Shown piece by piece: positions 1 through 8,649 of a DNA stretch of 64,000 nucleotides; position 1 is the stretch's first letter, and each line of letters begins with the position of its first letter. The notes below the pieces were generated by a model. That model saw only the letters and a list, made by a program, of their open reading frames with translations. It made no database searches and had not been told where the DNA came from. Source of the stretch: CADCVT01 sp036389485. Its GTDB lineage: Bacteria > Actinomycetota > Thermoleophilia > Solirubrobacterales > Solirubrobacteraceae. The DNA lies in the NCBI GenBank assembly GCA_036389485.1, contig DASVPR010000039.1, positions 62,001 to 126,000 of the forward strand, written 5' to 3'. The position numbers and the translations under genes were made by a program.

Positions 1-1395
1 GTGACGCCCGACCGTCCCACGATCGCGCCGTTCGAGACGGAGTACCGGCGCCGCGACGGGACGGCCGTGCCGGTGCTGATCGGCGCGACGCTGCTGCCCG
101 ACGCCGCCGACGAGTGGATCTGCTTCGTCGTCGACCTGACCGAGCGCCACGCGGCCGACCGCGAGCGCGAGCGGCTGCTCGAGCGCACCGCCCGGCTGCA
201 GGAGGTCACCGAGCGGCTCGCGGCGGCGCTGACCAAGGACGAGGTCGCGGAGGTCATCGTCAAGGCGGGGATGGCCGCGACCGGCGCGAGCTGCGGCGTG
301 CTGGGCCTGCGCACCGAGGAGCGCGTGCTGCGCATCGAGCACCGCTTCGGCATGGCCGAAGGCGCCCCCTCCGAGCTGCCGCTCGACCTCGCCGCGCCGA
401 TGCCCACCGCGGCGCGCACCGCCGCGCCGGTGCTGATCGAGTCGCGCGCGGACTGGCTGTGGCGCTTCCCCGACTTCCCCCCGCGCGGCGACTTCGAGGC
501 GTTCGCGGCGGTGCCGCTGCTGCTCGAGGGCGGCGTCCCCGGCTGCATGGGCCTCGGCTTCCCGGAGCGCGGGCGGTTCGACACCGCCGACGTCGACCTG
601 CTCGTCGCGATCGCGCGCCAAGGCGCGCAGGCGATCGAGCGCGCCCGCCTGTACGAGGAGCGCGCCTACGTCGCGCGCACGCTCCAGGCCGGCCTGCTGC
701 CGCGGGCGCTGCCCGACATCCCGGGGATCGAGGTGGCCGTCCGCTACCGGCCCGTCGGCGACGGCAGCGAGGTCGGCGGCGACTTCTACGACCTCTTCGA
801 GACTGAGGCCGGGACGTGGATGCTGGCCATCGGCGACGTCTGCGGGAAGGGCACGGAGGCCGCCGTCCTGACCGGCGTCGTGCGGAGCACGATCCGCGCG
901 CTGGCGCTCACCGCGCGGGAGGCCGGCGCCGTCGAGGTCCTGTCCGGCGTCAACGCGGCGCTGCTGCGCGAGGCCGCCCCGAACTCCCTGGCCACCGCCG
1001 CCTGCGGCGTGCTGCGCCGGGAGGGCGACGGCTGCGCGGTGACGCTCAGCACGGCCGGCCACCCGCCGCCGCTCGTGCTTCGCGCCGCGGGCGAGGTCGA
1101 GGTCGTCGACGCGCCGGGCCGCATGCTCGGCGTCGCGCCCGCGCCCGACCTCGCGAGCACGACCGTCCGCCTGGCGCCCGGCGACCTGCTGCTGCTCTAC
1201 ACCGACGGCGTGCTCGACGCGCGCACACGCCGCGACACGTTCGGCGAGGAGCGCCTGCGCGCGACGCTCGCCCGGTGCGCAGGCGAGCCGCCCGCGAGCG
1301 TCGTGCGCGACATCGACGCCGCCGTCCGCGCCTTCGCCCCCGGCCGCGCCCGCGACGACAAGGCGCTCATGGCGCTGCGGGTGCCGCCCGTCTAG
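1..1395 (+). CDS. PAS-GAF-SpoIIE (PP2C) serine phosphatase, 5' end cut by window
   Basis: Reads open from the first base. Residues 1-50 look like the C-terminal half of a PAS/PAC domain (EYRRRDGT, then CFVVDLTER), so the true N-terminus lies upstream of the window. A GAF domain spans about residues 70-210. A SpoIIE/PP2C-type phosphatase domain spans about 225-464, with VGGDFYD (about 258-264), GDVCGKG (278-284), YTDGVLD (400-406) and RDDKAL near the end, which carry the metal-binding acidic residues of this family. Such proteins dephosphorylate STAS anti-sigma antagonists in response to a signal sensed by PAS/GAF. A STAS gene and a HATPase kinase gene lie just downstream, which supports a partner-switching role. 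The sensed ligand cannot be told from sequence. Confidence 0.92.
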   Translation: MTPDRPTIAPFETEYRRRDGTAVPVLIGATLLPDAADEWICFVVDLTERHAADRERERLLERTARLQEVTERLAAALTKDEVAEVIVKAGMAATGASCGVLGLRTEERVLRIEHRFGMAEGAPSELPLDLAAPMPTAARTAAPVLIESRADWLWRFPDFPPRGDFEAFAAVPLLLEGGVPGCMGLGFPERGRFDTADVDLLVAIARQGAQAIERARLYEERAYVARTLQAGLLPRALPDIPGIEVAVRYRPVGDGSEVGGDFYDLFETEAGTWMLAIGDVCGKGTEAAVLTGVVRSTIRALALTAREAGAVEVLSGVNAALLREAAPNSLATAACGVLRREGDGCAVTLSTAGHPPPLVLRAAGEVEVVDAPGRMLGVAPAPDLASTTVRLAPGDLLLLYTDGVLDARTRRDTFGEERLRATLARCAGEPPASVVRDIDAAVRAFAPGRARDDKALMALRVPPV

Positions 1396-1398
1396 TCC

Positions 1399-1611
1399 CT
1401 ACGCCGCGCGCATCTCGGGCGCGGCCGCGCCGCGCGCGCCGCGCCTCTCTCCGTGGAGCCGCCCGCCGCAGCGGCGGCACCTGCACGCCGCCGCGTAGTG
1501 CTGCGCGAGCGCGTCGAACCACGTCGTGCCGCAGGCCTCGCAGCGCAGGGCGCCGGCGCGCAGAGGCCTGCTGCTCGGCGCTCTGCGATCGCTGTGAAGC
1601 TCCAGTTCCAT
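1399..1611 (-). CDS. Small zinc-ribbon protein
   Basis: A 70-residue protein with two CxxC knuckles (CEAC and CRRC, about 17 residues apart), the pattern of a zinc ribbon, followed by an Arg/Gly/Ala-rich tail. The ATG is chosen because GGAGG lies 5 bases upstream; the open frame runs further back but without a better ribosome site. It converges on the SpoIIE phosphatase gene with a 3-base gap. Function is unknown; nucleic-acid binding is possible for a zinc ribbon but not shown. Confidence 0.6.
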   Translation of the reverse strand: MELELHSDRRAPSSRPLRAGALRCEACGTTWFDALAQHYAAACRCRRCGGRLHGERRGARGAAAPEMRAA

Positions 1612-1706
1612 GCGTCCTCCCCTGCCTCGCCCGGTGGGGGAATGAAGCACAATCAGCACAATCTCGTCAACCCCCGCGCCGGCTTCGTGGTAAGAACGAG
1701 CACACA

Positions 1707-2021
1707 ATGCGCGAGGGGGATGCGCCTTTCACCCTGCACGTCGAGGGCCGCGAGGGCGAGGTGCGGGTCGTCGCGACCGGCGAGCTCGACCCGAGCACGG
1801 CGCCGAGCGTGGCCGCCGTCCTGCACCAGCACCGCGGCGACGACGTGGTCGTCGACCTCTCCGCGGTGTCGTTCGCGGACTCCTCGATCGTGCGCGCGCT
1901 GGTCGAGGAGCGCCATCACGCGCACCTCGCCGGTGCGCGGTTCGGGATCGCCGGCGCGACCGAGCGGGTGCGCCGCTCGTTCGAGCTCAGCGGCGTCGCG
2001 GGCCTCTTCGACTGGGTCTAG
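1707..2021 (+). CDS. STAS-domain anti-sigma factor antagonist
   Basis: A 104-residue single STAS domain. The stretch VVVDLSAVSFADSS is the phospho-acceptor region of SpoIIAA/RsbV-type proteins, with the likely regulated serine in FADSS. In the family, the unphosphorylated form binds the HATPase kinase and frees the sigma factor; SpoIIE-type phosphatases reactivate it. Its neighbours are a SpoIIE phosphatase upstream and a converging HATPase kinase whose 3' end overlaps its own by 4 bases. The ATG is preceded only by a weak purine stretch. No sigma factor gene lies nearby, so the controlled sigma is unknown. Confidence 0.85.
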   Translation: MREGDAPFTLHVEGREGEVRVVATGELDPSTAPSVAAVLHQHRGDDVVVDLSAVSFADSSIVRALVEERHHAHLAGARFGIAGATERVRRSFELSGVAGLFDWV

Positions 2022-2407
2022 GCGCCGCGGTCCAGCTCGACCCAGATGACGCCGTGGGGGTCGCGCTCCACGCCCCAGCGGTCCGCCAGCCGGTCGACGA
2101 TGAACAGCCCGTAGCCGCCGGAGCCGTCGTCGGAGGGCGAGATCTGGGGATCGAAGCCCTCGCCCGCGTCGTGGACCTCGAGCCGCAGCAGATCCGGCCG
2201 GACGTCGAGCCTGACCTCGAACTCGTCGCCCCGGGCGTGCCGGACCGCGTTCGTCACGAGCTCCGAGACCAGCAGCATGAGGTCGCCCGACGTGCGCGGA
2301 TCCAGATCGGCGGCGGTCAGGACGTCCTCGACCTCGTGGCGGGCGCGGCCGATCGCGGCGGGGCGCGACGCATGACGGAACCGGAGCTCGACGACGTGCG
2401 TGGTCAT
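2018..2407 (-). CDS. RsbW-like HATPase anti-sigma/serine kinase
   Basis: A 129-residue GHKL ATPase domain with the N-box ELVTNAVRHA, the G1 box VHDAGEGFD and the G2 region GGYGLFIVDRLADRW. Stand-alone domains of this size are anti-sigma factors or kinases of STAS antagonists. It converges on the STAS gene and both stops share a 4-base overlap, an arrangement that suggests the two proteins are partners although they are not co-transcribed. Some family members act on targets other than sigma factors. Confidence 0.87.
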   Translation of the reverse strand: MTTHVVELRFRHASRPAAIGRARHEVEDVLTAADLDPRTSGDLMLLVSELVTNAVRHARGDEFEVRLDVRPDLLRLEVHDAGEGFDPQISPSDDGSGGYGLFIVDRLADRWGVERDPHGVIWVELDRGA

Positions 2408-2456
2408 GGGGTCCAGAACGGCGTACCCGACGATGCGCGCCCGCAGTCGGCCGGTT

Positions 2457-3092
2457 CTAGTGGTGCCGCGAGGCCAGCGCGGTGGCGGTCCCCAGGCTCA
2501 GGTAGACGGCCGCGCCGGCGTACCGCCCGGCGTCGCGCGAGCGCTTCGCGCGGCGGCGCACCCGGGCCGCCAGGGCGCCCGCCCCGAGCGCGTAGAGCGA
2601 GTCGCTCAGGAGCGCCAGCAGCACGAAGAGCGAGCCGAGGACGAGGATCTGCGAGAGCACGGGCCCGCGATCCGGGTCCACGAACTGCGGCAGGAACGCC
2701 AGGAAGAACAGCGCGGTCTTCGGGTTGAGGATGTTGACCACCACCCCGCGGCGGAAGATGCGCGCGGGCCGCGCCTCCCGCGGGACCGCGTCCGCCTCGC
2801 GGCGCCCGCGGTCGAGGAGCCTCTGGATCCCCAGGTAGAGCAGGTACGCCGCGCCGGCGTACTTGACGATCGAGAACGCGACCGCCGACGAGACGACGAG
2901 GGCCGAGATCCCGACCGCGGCCGCGACGATGTGCACCAGACCGCCGGTCGCGACCCCCAGCGCGGACACGACGCCGGCGCGGCGGCCGTGCTCGACGCTC
3001 TGGGCGAGGATGAACAGCACCGCGGGGCCCGGGATGACGATGAGCGCCAGGGCGGCGCCGGCGAACACGGCGAGGGTGGACGGATCAGGCAC
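2457..3092 (-). CDS. LysE/RhtB-family amino-acid or metabolite exporter
   Basis: A hydrophobic protein of about 211 residues that begins PDPSTLAVFAGAALALIVIPGP, here split as the N-terminal helix and the IPGP turn typical of LysE/RhtB exporters. A second family motif, NPKTALFFLAFLPQFVD, lies mid-protein. About six membrane helices are expected. The GTG at this start places the first helix at the N-terminus; an ATG 33 bases upstream is possible but would add a basic extension. The start overlaps the 3' end of the upstream phosphatase gene by 8 bases, so the two are probably co-transcribed. Substrate unknown. Confidence 0.85.
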   Translation of the reverse strand: MPDPSTLAVFAGAALALIVIPGPAVLFILAQSVEHGRRAGVVSALGVATGGLVHIVAAAVGISALVVSSAVAFSIVKYAGAAYLLYLGIQRLLDRGRREADAVPREARPARIFRRGVVVNILNPKTALFFLAFLPQFVDPDRGPVLSQILVLGSLFVLLALLSDSLYALGAGALAARVRRRAKRSRDAGRYAGAAVYLSLGTATALASRHH

Positions 3093-5436
3093 GGTCCGAT
3101 TCTTCCACGCGCGAGAACCGCGCATCGGGCGGGATCGCGCCCTCCGCGCGCGGGCCGCAGTAGCGCAGCGCGAGCATCGCCCGGTCGTCGGCGCCCTCCG
3201 CCGCGACGAAGCGGCGCAGCTCGCCCTCGATCGCCTGCAGCAGCGAGAACGGGTCGGCCGGCGCCGCCGCGACCGCGTCGCGCAGGCGCCGCTCGCCGAA
3301 GCGCTCGGTGGCGCCCGGGGCGTCGAGCACGCCGTCGGTGTAGAAGAGGAGCACGTCGCCGGGCTCGACCGGCACCGTCTCCTCGGCGAACGCCTCCTGG
3401 TCGACCACGCCGAGGAGGACGTCGTGCCGGCCGACCTCGCGCGGCGGGTCGCCCTCCCGCCGGAGCAGCGGCAGCGGATGGCCGGCGGAGGCCACCGTCA
3501 CGCAGGGGGCGCGCTCGCCCTGCTCGACCAGCGCGCACACGACGCTCACCGGCGCGAGGCGCGGCTGCTCGCGCAGGACGTCGTTGAGGAGCGCGAGCAG
3601 CTTCGACGGCCGGCGGTCGAACCGCGCGGCGGTCTGCGCCGAGTGACGGACGAGCGCGGTCAGGGCGGCGGCCTCGACGCCCTTGCCGGTGACGTCGCCG
3701 AGGATCACGAGGTGCCCGCCGGCGGTCGGCACGACGTCGTAGAAGTCGCCGCCCACCTCGGCGCGGACGTCGCCCGCCTCGTACGAGGCGGCGGCGTCCC
3801 ATCCCGGGACGTCGGGCAGCACGTCGGGCAGCAGGCTGCGCTGCAGCGTGTGCGCGACCCGCACCTGCTCGGCGTAGAGGAGCCCGTTCTGCACGGCGGT
3901 CGCGGCGCGCCGCGCGAGGTCCTGCGCGAACGCGAAGTCGTCGTCGTCGAACGTGCGCTCGCTCTCGGCCGAGACGAACGTCATCGCCCCCAGAACCTCG
4001 TCGCCCGCCGTCATCGGCACGACCATCGCAGCGCGCATGCCGACGCGCCGCATCAGCTCGAGGTGCTCGGCGTCGCGCGCGGCGGCCTCGATCATCTCGT
4101 CGGTGATCGCCACGTAGCGCTCCGGCCGGCCGGTGCGGATGACGGCCGGCACGCCGGTGACGGCGCGCGGATCGGGTGGGTAGCGGCGCTCGAGCTCGTG
4201 GGCGAGCGCGAGCTTCGAGCGGTCCGCGTGCGCGATCGCGACCCGCTCGGGGCCGTCGCGGCCGGCGAGGTCGATGGCCGCCCAGTCCGCCAGCCACGGC
4301 ACCGCCAGCTCGCACACGCGCTGCAGCGCCTGCTCGTACTCGAGCGACGACGCCAGCACCTGGCCCGCCTCGTCGAGGAAGCGCTGGCGCAGCTCGGCCT
4401 CCTTGGCCTCGCTGACGTCCTCGATCACGTTGACCGCGAGCGGCGCGCCGTCCTCGTCTCTCAGCAGCGTCGCCTTGGTCAGCAGCCAGTACTCGCGGCC
4501 GGTGTCGCGGCGGACGCTGCGGGTGAGCATCGGCGGCGGGTCGGTCTCCCCCGCCATGAGCCGGCGGCCGGGGAACTCCTCGACGCGCACGGGCGTCCCG
4601 TCCTCGTGGGTGATGATGAACCGCGACGCGAGCGAGCCCGGCTTCGCCGGCAGCTCGTCGCCCTCGACGGTCACCCCGAGCAGCTCGCGGGCGGCGTCGT
4701 TGGCGTAGATCGTCTGGCCGTTGCGGTCGTGGACGGTCACCGCCTCGGCGAGCGAGCCGAGGATGCGATCCAGGCGCTCGCGCGTGCGGGTGAGCTCGTC
4801 GAGGAGCTGGACGTTCGCGAGCGCGAGGGCCACGCGCCCGGCGAGGACGCGGAAGAACGCGCGGTCGGCGTCGTCGAACCCGCGCCCGGCGAACCCGAGC
4901 CGGCCGATCTCCTGCTCGCGGATGCGCAGCGGCAGCACGACGGGGTCCGGGGCGTCCGCGGCGCCCGCCGCGAACCGCCGCCCCTCCTCGCCCAGCTCGA
5001 CCCAGACGCCCTCCGCGACCGCCGGCACCGTCGCGTGCGCGAGCCGCTCGAGCGCGCGGTCGACCGTCGGCGCGTCGGTGATCCGGGCGACCGCCGCCAG
5101 CACCGCCATCCTGCGGCGCTCCTCGACCGCCGACGCGCGCGCCTGCCCGCTGAGGACGGCGAGCGCGCCACCCGCGGCGACGACGGCGAGGCGGACGACG
5201 TGGTCGGGGCTGAAGAAGTAGTCGTCCCAGACGCCGCTCAGCAGCGCGAGCACGCCCGCGAGCCCGGCGAGGAGCGCGACCTCGCGCCCGCGCGCGACGA
5301 GCGCCAGCGCCAGCGCGGGGATCACGAAGGCGCCGGTGAGGATGACCTCCTCGCCGAGCGCGAGGTCGACCACGGCGAGCGCCAGCTCCGCCACGACCGC
5401 GGCCACGGGCCAGAGCAATGGAGAGCGCGCCCTCAT
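3085..5436 (-). CDS. Membrane-anchored GAF-PAS-GAF-SpoIIE phosphatase
   Basis: A 783-residue signalling protein. Residues 1-100 hold several hydrophobic segments (likely four membrane spans). Then follow a GAF-like region (about 110-215), a PAS domain (about 220-345, with TVHDRNGQTIYAND), a second GAF (about 355-535) and a SpoIIE/PP2C phosphatase domain (about 540-770) with VGGDFYDV, GDVTGKG, FYTDGVLD and GADDRAMLALR. It is a larger relative of the phosphatase at the window start and probably feeds the same class of STAS proteins. It is divergent from the acyl-CoA dehydrogenase gene across only 31 bases and overlaps the LysE-type gene downstream. Confidence 0.92.
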   Translation of the reverse strand: MRARSPLLWPVAAVVAELALAVVDLALGEEVILTGAFVIPALALALVARGREVALLAGLAGVLALLSGVWDDYFFSPDHVVRLAVVAAGGALAVLSGQARASAVEERRRMAVLAAVARITDAPTVDRALERLAHATVPAVAEGVWVELGEEGRRFAAGAADAPDPVVLPLRIREQEIGRLGFAGRGFDDADRAFFRVLAGRVALALANVQLLDELTRTRERLDRILGSLAEAVTVHDRNGQTIYANDAARELLGVTVEGDELPAKPGSLASRFIITHEDGTPVRVEEFPGRRLMAGETDPPPMLTRSVRRDTGREYWLLTKATLLRDEDGAPLAVNVIEDVSEAKEAELRQRFLDEAGQVLASSLEYEQALQRVCELAVPWLADWAAIDLAGRDGPERVAIAHADRSKLALAHELERRYPPDPRAVTGVPAVIRTGRPERYVAITDEMIEAAARDAEHLELMRRVGMRAAMVVPMTAGDEVLGAMTFVSAESERTFDDDDFAFAQDLARRAATAVQNGLLYAEQVRVAHTLQRSLLPDVLPDVPGWDAAASYEAGDVRAEVGGDFYDVVPTAGGHLVILGDVTGKGVEAAALTALVRHSAQTAARFDRRPSKLLALLNDVLREQPRLAPVSVVCALVEQGERAPCVTVASAGHPLPLLRREGDPPREVGRHDVLLGVVDQEAFAEETVPVEPGDVLLFYTDGVLDAPGATERFGERRLRDAVAAAPADPFSLLQAIEGELRRFVAAEGADDRAMLALRYCGPRAEGAIPPDARFSRVEESDRA

Positions 5437-5467
5437 CGGCCGACTCTAACCGGCAGACTGCCGGGGC

Positions 5468-6679
5468 ATGGACTTCGAGCCGAGCGAGCGGTGCCGCGAG
5501 TTCTCCGAGCGGCTGACCGCCTTCATGACCGAGCACGTCCACCCCGCGGAGCCCGTCTTCGCCGAGCAGCTGCGCGCGGCGGGCGATCCGCACGCCGAGG
5601 CGCCGGTGATGGAGGAGCTCAAGGACGAGGCGCGCCGCCGCGGGCTGTGGAACCTCTTCCACCCCGATCCCGACGTCGGTCCCGGCCTGAAGAACATCGA
5701 GTACGCGCCGCTCGCGGAGATCATGGGCCGCTCGCCGCTCGGGCCGGAGGCGTGCAACTGCAGCGCGCCGGACACCGGGAACATGGAGGTCCTGACGCTG
5801 TTCGGGACGCCCGAGCAGAAGGACGCCTGGCTGCGCCCGCTGCTCGACGGCGAGATCCGCTCGGCGTTCGCGATGACCGAGCCCGACGTCGCGTCGTCCG
5901 ACGCGACGAACATCGAGATGCGGATCGAGCGCGACGGGGACGAGTACGTGCTCAACGGGCGCAAGTGGTGGACGTCGGGGGCGATGCGCGAGCGATGCCG
6001 GATCTTCATCGCGATGGGCAAGACCAATCCGGACGGGCCCCCGCACAAGCAGCAGTCGATGATCCTGGTGCCGCGCGACACGCCGGGCGTCACCGTCGTG
6101 CGCAACCTGCCGGTCTTCGGCTACGCGGACCACGAGGGCCATGCGGAGGTCCGCTTCGAGGACGCGCGCGTGTCCGCCTCGAACCTGATCGCCGGCGAGG
6201 GCGACGGGTTCATGATCGCCCAGGCGCGGCTCGGCCCCGGCCGCATCCACCACTGCATGCGGACGATCGGCGCGGCGGAGCGAGCGCTCGAGGCGATGTG
6301 CGTCCGCGCCTCGTCGCGGACGACGTTCGGCGCGCCGGTGGCGTCGCGCGCGAACGTGCAGGACTGGATCGCCGAGGCGCGGATCGACATCGAGATGGCC
6401 CGGCTGCTGACGCTGAAGGCCGCGTGGCTCATGGACACGGTCGGCAACAAGCACGCGCGCACGGAGATCGCGGCGATCAAGGTCGCGGCGCCGAACGTGG
6501 CGCTGCGCGTCATCGACCGCGCGATCCAGGTCCACGGCGGCGGCGGAGTGTCCGACGACTTCGGCCTCGCGTGGTCGTGGGCCCACATCCGGACGCTGCG
6601 GCTCGCCGACGGCCCGGACGAGGTCCACAAGATGACGATCGCGCGGCGCGAGCTGGGGGCGCACGCTCCGGCCGAGTAG
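5468..6679 (+). CDS. Acyl-CoA dehydrogenase
   Basis: A 403-residue flavoprotein of the acyl-CoA dehydrogenase family: alpha-beta-alpha layout, [15 protein letters not shown] in the middle beta domain, NGRKWWTSG, and the C-terminal [16 protein letters not shown] and ADGPDEVH motifs. It oxidises an acyl-CoA to the trans-2-enoyl-CoA and passes electrons to ETF. The tryptophan-containing KWWTSGA motif and the long N-terminal domain are most like the ACAD10/11 group. A GGGG tract precedes the ATG. The WS/DGAT acyltransferase follows 14 bases later, so both probably belong to one lipid-metabolism operon. Chain-length preference cannot be read. Confidence 0.93.
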   Translation: MDFEPSERCREFSERLTAFMTEHVHPAEPVFAEQLRAAGDPHAEAPVMEELKDEARRRGLWNLFHPDPDVGPGLKNIEYAPLAEIMGRSPLGPEACNCSAPDTGNMEVLTLFGTPEQKDAWLRPLLDGEIRSAFAMTEPDVASSDATNIEMRIERDGDEYVLNGRKWWTSGAMRERCRIFIAMGKTNPDGPPHKQQSMILVPRDTPGVTVVRNLPVFGYADHEGHAEVRFEDARVSASNLIAGEGDGFMIAQARLGPGRIHHCMRTIGAAERALEAMCVRASSRTTFGAPVASRANVQDWIAEARIDIEMARLLTLKAAWLMDTVGNKHARTEIAAIKVAAPNVALRVIDRAIQVHGGGGVSDDFGLAWSWAHIRTLRLADGPDEVHKMTIARRELGAHAPAE

Positions 6680-6693
6680 GCGACAATCCGCAC

Positions 6694-8109
6694 GTGCGCC
6701 AGCTCACGAGCCTCGACGCGCAGTTCCTGGCGCTGGAGTCGGGCAGCCACACGGGCCACGTCGGCGGCCTGGCGATCGTCGACCCCTCGACCGCGCCGGA
6801 GGCGTCGTTCACGTGCGACGGGCTGCGCGAGATGCTGCGCGAGCGTCTGCCGTTGCTCCCGCCGTTCCGGTGGCGGCTCGCCGAGGTGCCGTTCGGGCTC
6901 GACTACCCCTATTGGGTGGACGATCAAGGTTTCGACCTCGATTACCACGTGCGGGAACTGGCTCTGCCGAAGCCGGGCTCCGACGCGCAGCTGGCGGCGC
7001 AGGTCGCGCGGATCCACTCGCGGCCGCTGGACCGCTCGCGCCCGCTGTGGGAGCTCTACCTGATCGAGGGGCTCGAGTCGGGCTACAGCGCCGTGCTCAC
7101 GAAGATCCACCACGCGGTCATCGACGGGATGTCGGGCGCGGAGATCATGGGCGTCCTGCTCGACCTCTCTCCTGAGGGCCGCGAGGTCGACGCGTCGGCG
7201 GCAGGGGCGGGCAACGGCGACGAGGCGTCGGCGCCGGGCGGGCTCGAGATGCTCGGCCGCGGGCTGCTGGGGGTGCCGCGCTACCCGCTGCGGGCGCTGC
7301 GCGCGCTGCCCCGCGCGGTCCCGAACATCACCGACACGCCGTTCGCGACGCTGCCCGGGGCGGGCACGATCGGCCGGCTGACCGGCGGGGGCGACCGCCA
7401 TACGGCGCCGAAGACGACGTTCAACGGCCGCATCTCGCCGCACCGCCGCTTCGCGTTCGGGCAGCTGTCGCTCGACGAGGTCAAGCGCATCAAGAACCAC
7501 TACGGCTGCACCGTCAACGACGTCGTCATGGCGATCTGCGCGAGCGCGGTGCGCCGCTGGCTCGTCGAGCACGGTGAGCTGCCGGACGAGCCGCTCGTGA
7601 CGCAGGTGCCGGTGAGCGTGCGGAGCGAGGCGCAGTTCGGCACGTACGGCAACCGGATCCTGCTCATGAGCGCGCCGCTGCACACCGAGGAGCCCGACCC
7701 GGTCCAGCGGCTGTTCCGCATCCACGACGCGATGAAGAACGTCAAGGAGCGGCACAAGGCGATCCCCGCCGAGCTGCTGCAGGACGCCAACCACTTCATC
7801 CCGCCCGCCGTGTTCTCCCGCGCCGCGCGGCTGACGTTCCGGCTGTCCACGTCCCGCCCGGGGCGGCCGAACTGGAACCTCGTGATCTCCAACGTGCCGG
7901 GGCCGCAGGTCCCGCTCTACCTCGGCGGCGCCGAGCTGCAGGCCAACTACCCGGTGAGCGTCATCACCGACGGGATGGGCCTGAACATCACGGTCATGTC
8001 GTACCGCGGCCACCTCGACTTCGGGATCCTCGCCGACCGCGACCAGATGCCCGACGTCTGGAAGCTCATCGGGTGGCTCCACGACGGCCTCGACGAGCTC
8101 GAGCCCTGA
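6694..8109 (+). CDS. Wax ester synthase/diacylglycerol acyltransferase (WS/DGAT)
   Basis: A 471-residue protein beginning [16 protein letters not shown], as in bacterial WS/DGAT enzymes, with the condensation-type active site HHAVIDG at about residues 139-145. The C-terminal half carries [13 protein letters not shown] and [14 protein letters not shown], both typical of the family. It transfers acyl groups from acyl-CoA to a fatty alcohol or diacylglycerol to form storage lipid. The GTG start 14 bases after the acyl-CoA dehydrogenase stop suggests co-transcription. Its last 44 bases overlap the 3' end of the converging, broken 2Fe-2S gene. Confidence 0.93.
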   Translation: MRQLTSLDAQFLALESGSHTGHVGGLAIVDPSTAPEASFTCDGLREMLRERLPLLPPFRWRLAEVPFGLDYPYWVDDQGFDLDYHVRELALPKPGSDAQLAAQVARIHSRPLDRSRPLWELYLIEGLESGYSAVLTKIHHAVIDGMSGAEIMGVLLDLSPEGREVDASAAGAGNGDEASAPGGLEMLGRGLLGVPRYPLRALRALPRAVPNITDTPFATLPGAGTIGRLTGGGDRHTAPKTTFNGRISPHRRFAFGQLSLDEVKRIKNHYGCTVNDVVMAICASAVRRWLVEHGELPDEPLVTQVPVSVRSEAQFGTYGNRILLMSAPLHTEEPDPVQRLFRIHDAMKNVKERHKAIPAELLQDANHFIPPAVFSRAARLTFRLSTSRPGRPNWNLVISNVPGPQVPLYLGGAELQANYPVSVITDGMGLNITVMSYRGHLDFGILADRDQMPDVWKLIGWLHDGLDELEP

Positions 8110-8649
8110 CGTACGACGGCGGGCGGCGACGGCGACGGCGGCGCCTGACGCGCCGCTTGCGCTTGCGCTTCCTGGGCGGCGGCGGCATCTCCGCCGCGGC
8201 CCTGCGGATCGCCTCGCGGATGCGGGGGTAGGTGCCGCAGCGGCAGACGTTGCGGATCGCGTCGAGGTCCTCGTCGGTGATGCGGCCGCGGCGCTCGTTC
8301 ACCAGCGCCACGGCGGCCATGATCTGGCCGGGCTGGCAGTAGCCGCACTGCGCGACGTCGACGTCGAGCCAGGCCTCCTGCATCGGATGCAGCTCGCGCC
8401 GACGGTCGCGGGCAGGCCCTCGATCGTCGTGATCCGGTCGGTCGGCTCGATGTCGGAGACCGGCACGCAGCACGGCGTGAACGCCTTGCCGTTGACGTGG
8501 CAGGTGCACGCCCGGCAGACGCCGATCCCGCAGCCGTACTTCGGCCCGGTGACGCCGAGGACGTCGCGCAGGACCCACAGGAGGCGCACGTCGTCCTCGA
8601 CCTCCACGCTGACGCGCTCGCCGTTGAGGACGAACGTGTGCGTCGGCAT
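8066..8649 (-). pseudogene. 2Fe-2S subunit of a molybdenum hydroxylase, frameshifted
   Basis: Codes in two frames for one CoxS/IorA-type protein. The first part starts [13 protein letters not shown] and carries the plant-type ferredoxin cluster [10 protein letters not shown]...C. The second carries [16 protein letters not shown] and [15 protein letters not shown], which bind the second cluster. The frame changes at about 8395-8396, between codons for TVGA and ELHPM: one base is missing relative to an intact reading (GGCGC then GAGCTG). Without repair the protein loses its second cluster. The start overlaps the stop of the large-subunit gene as TGATG. An Arg-rich tail runs into the converging WS/DGAT gene. 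It may be a real lesion or an assembly indel. Confidence 0.85.

Noticed and set aside
2606..8109. Very long open frames on both strands over the phosphatase and lipid genes (1352 and 1748 codons)
   Set aside because: Only the last 471 codons of the plus-strand frame make a real protein (the WS/DGAT enzyme). The rest are shadow frames with no motifs.
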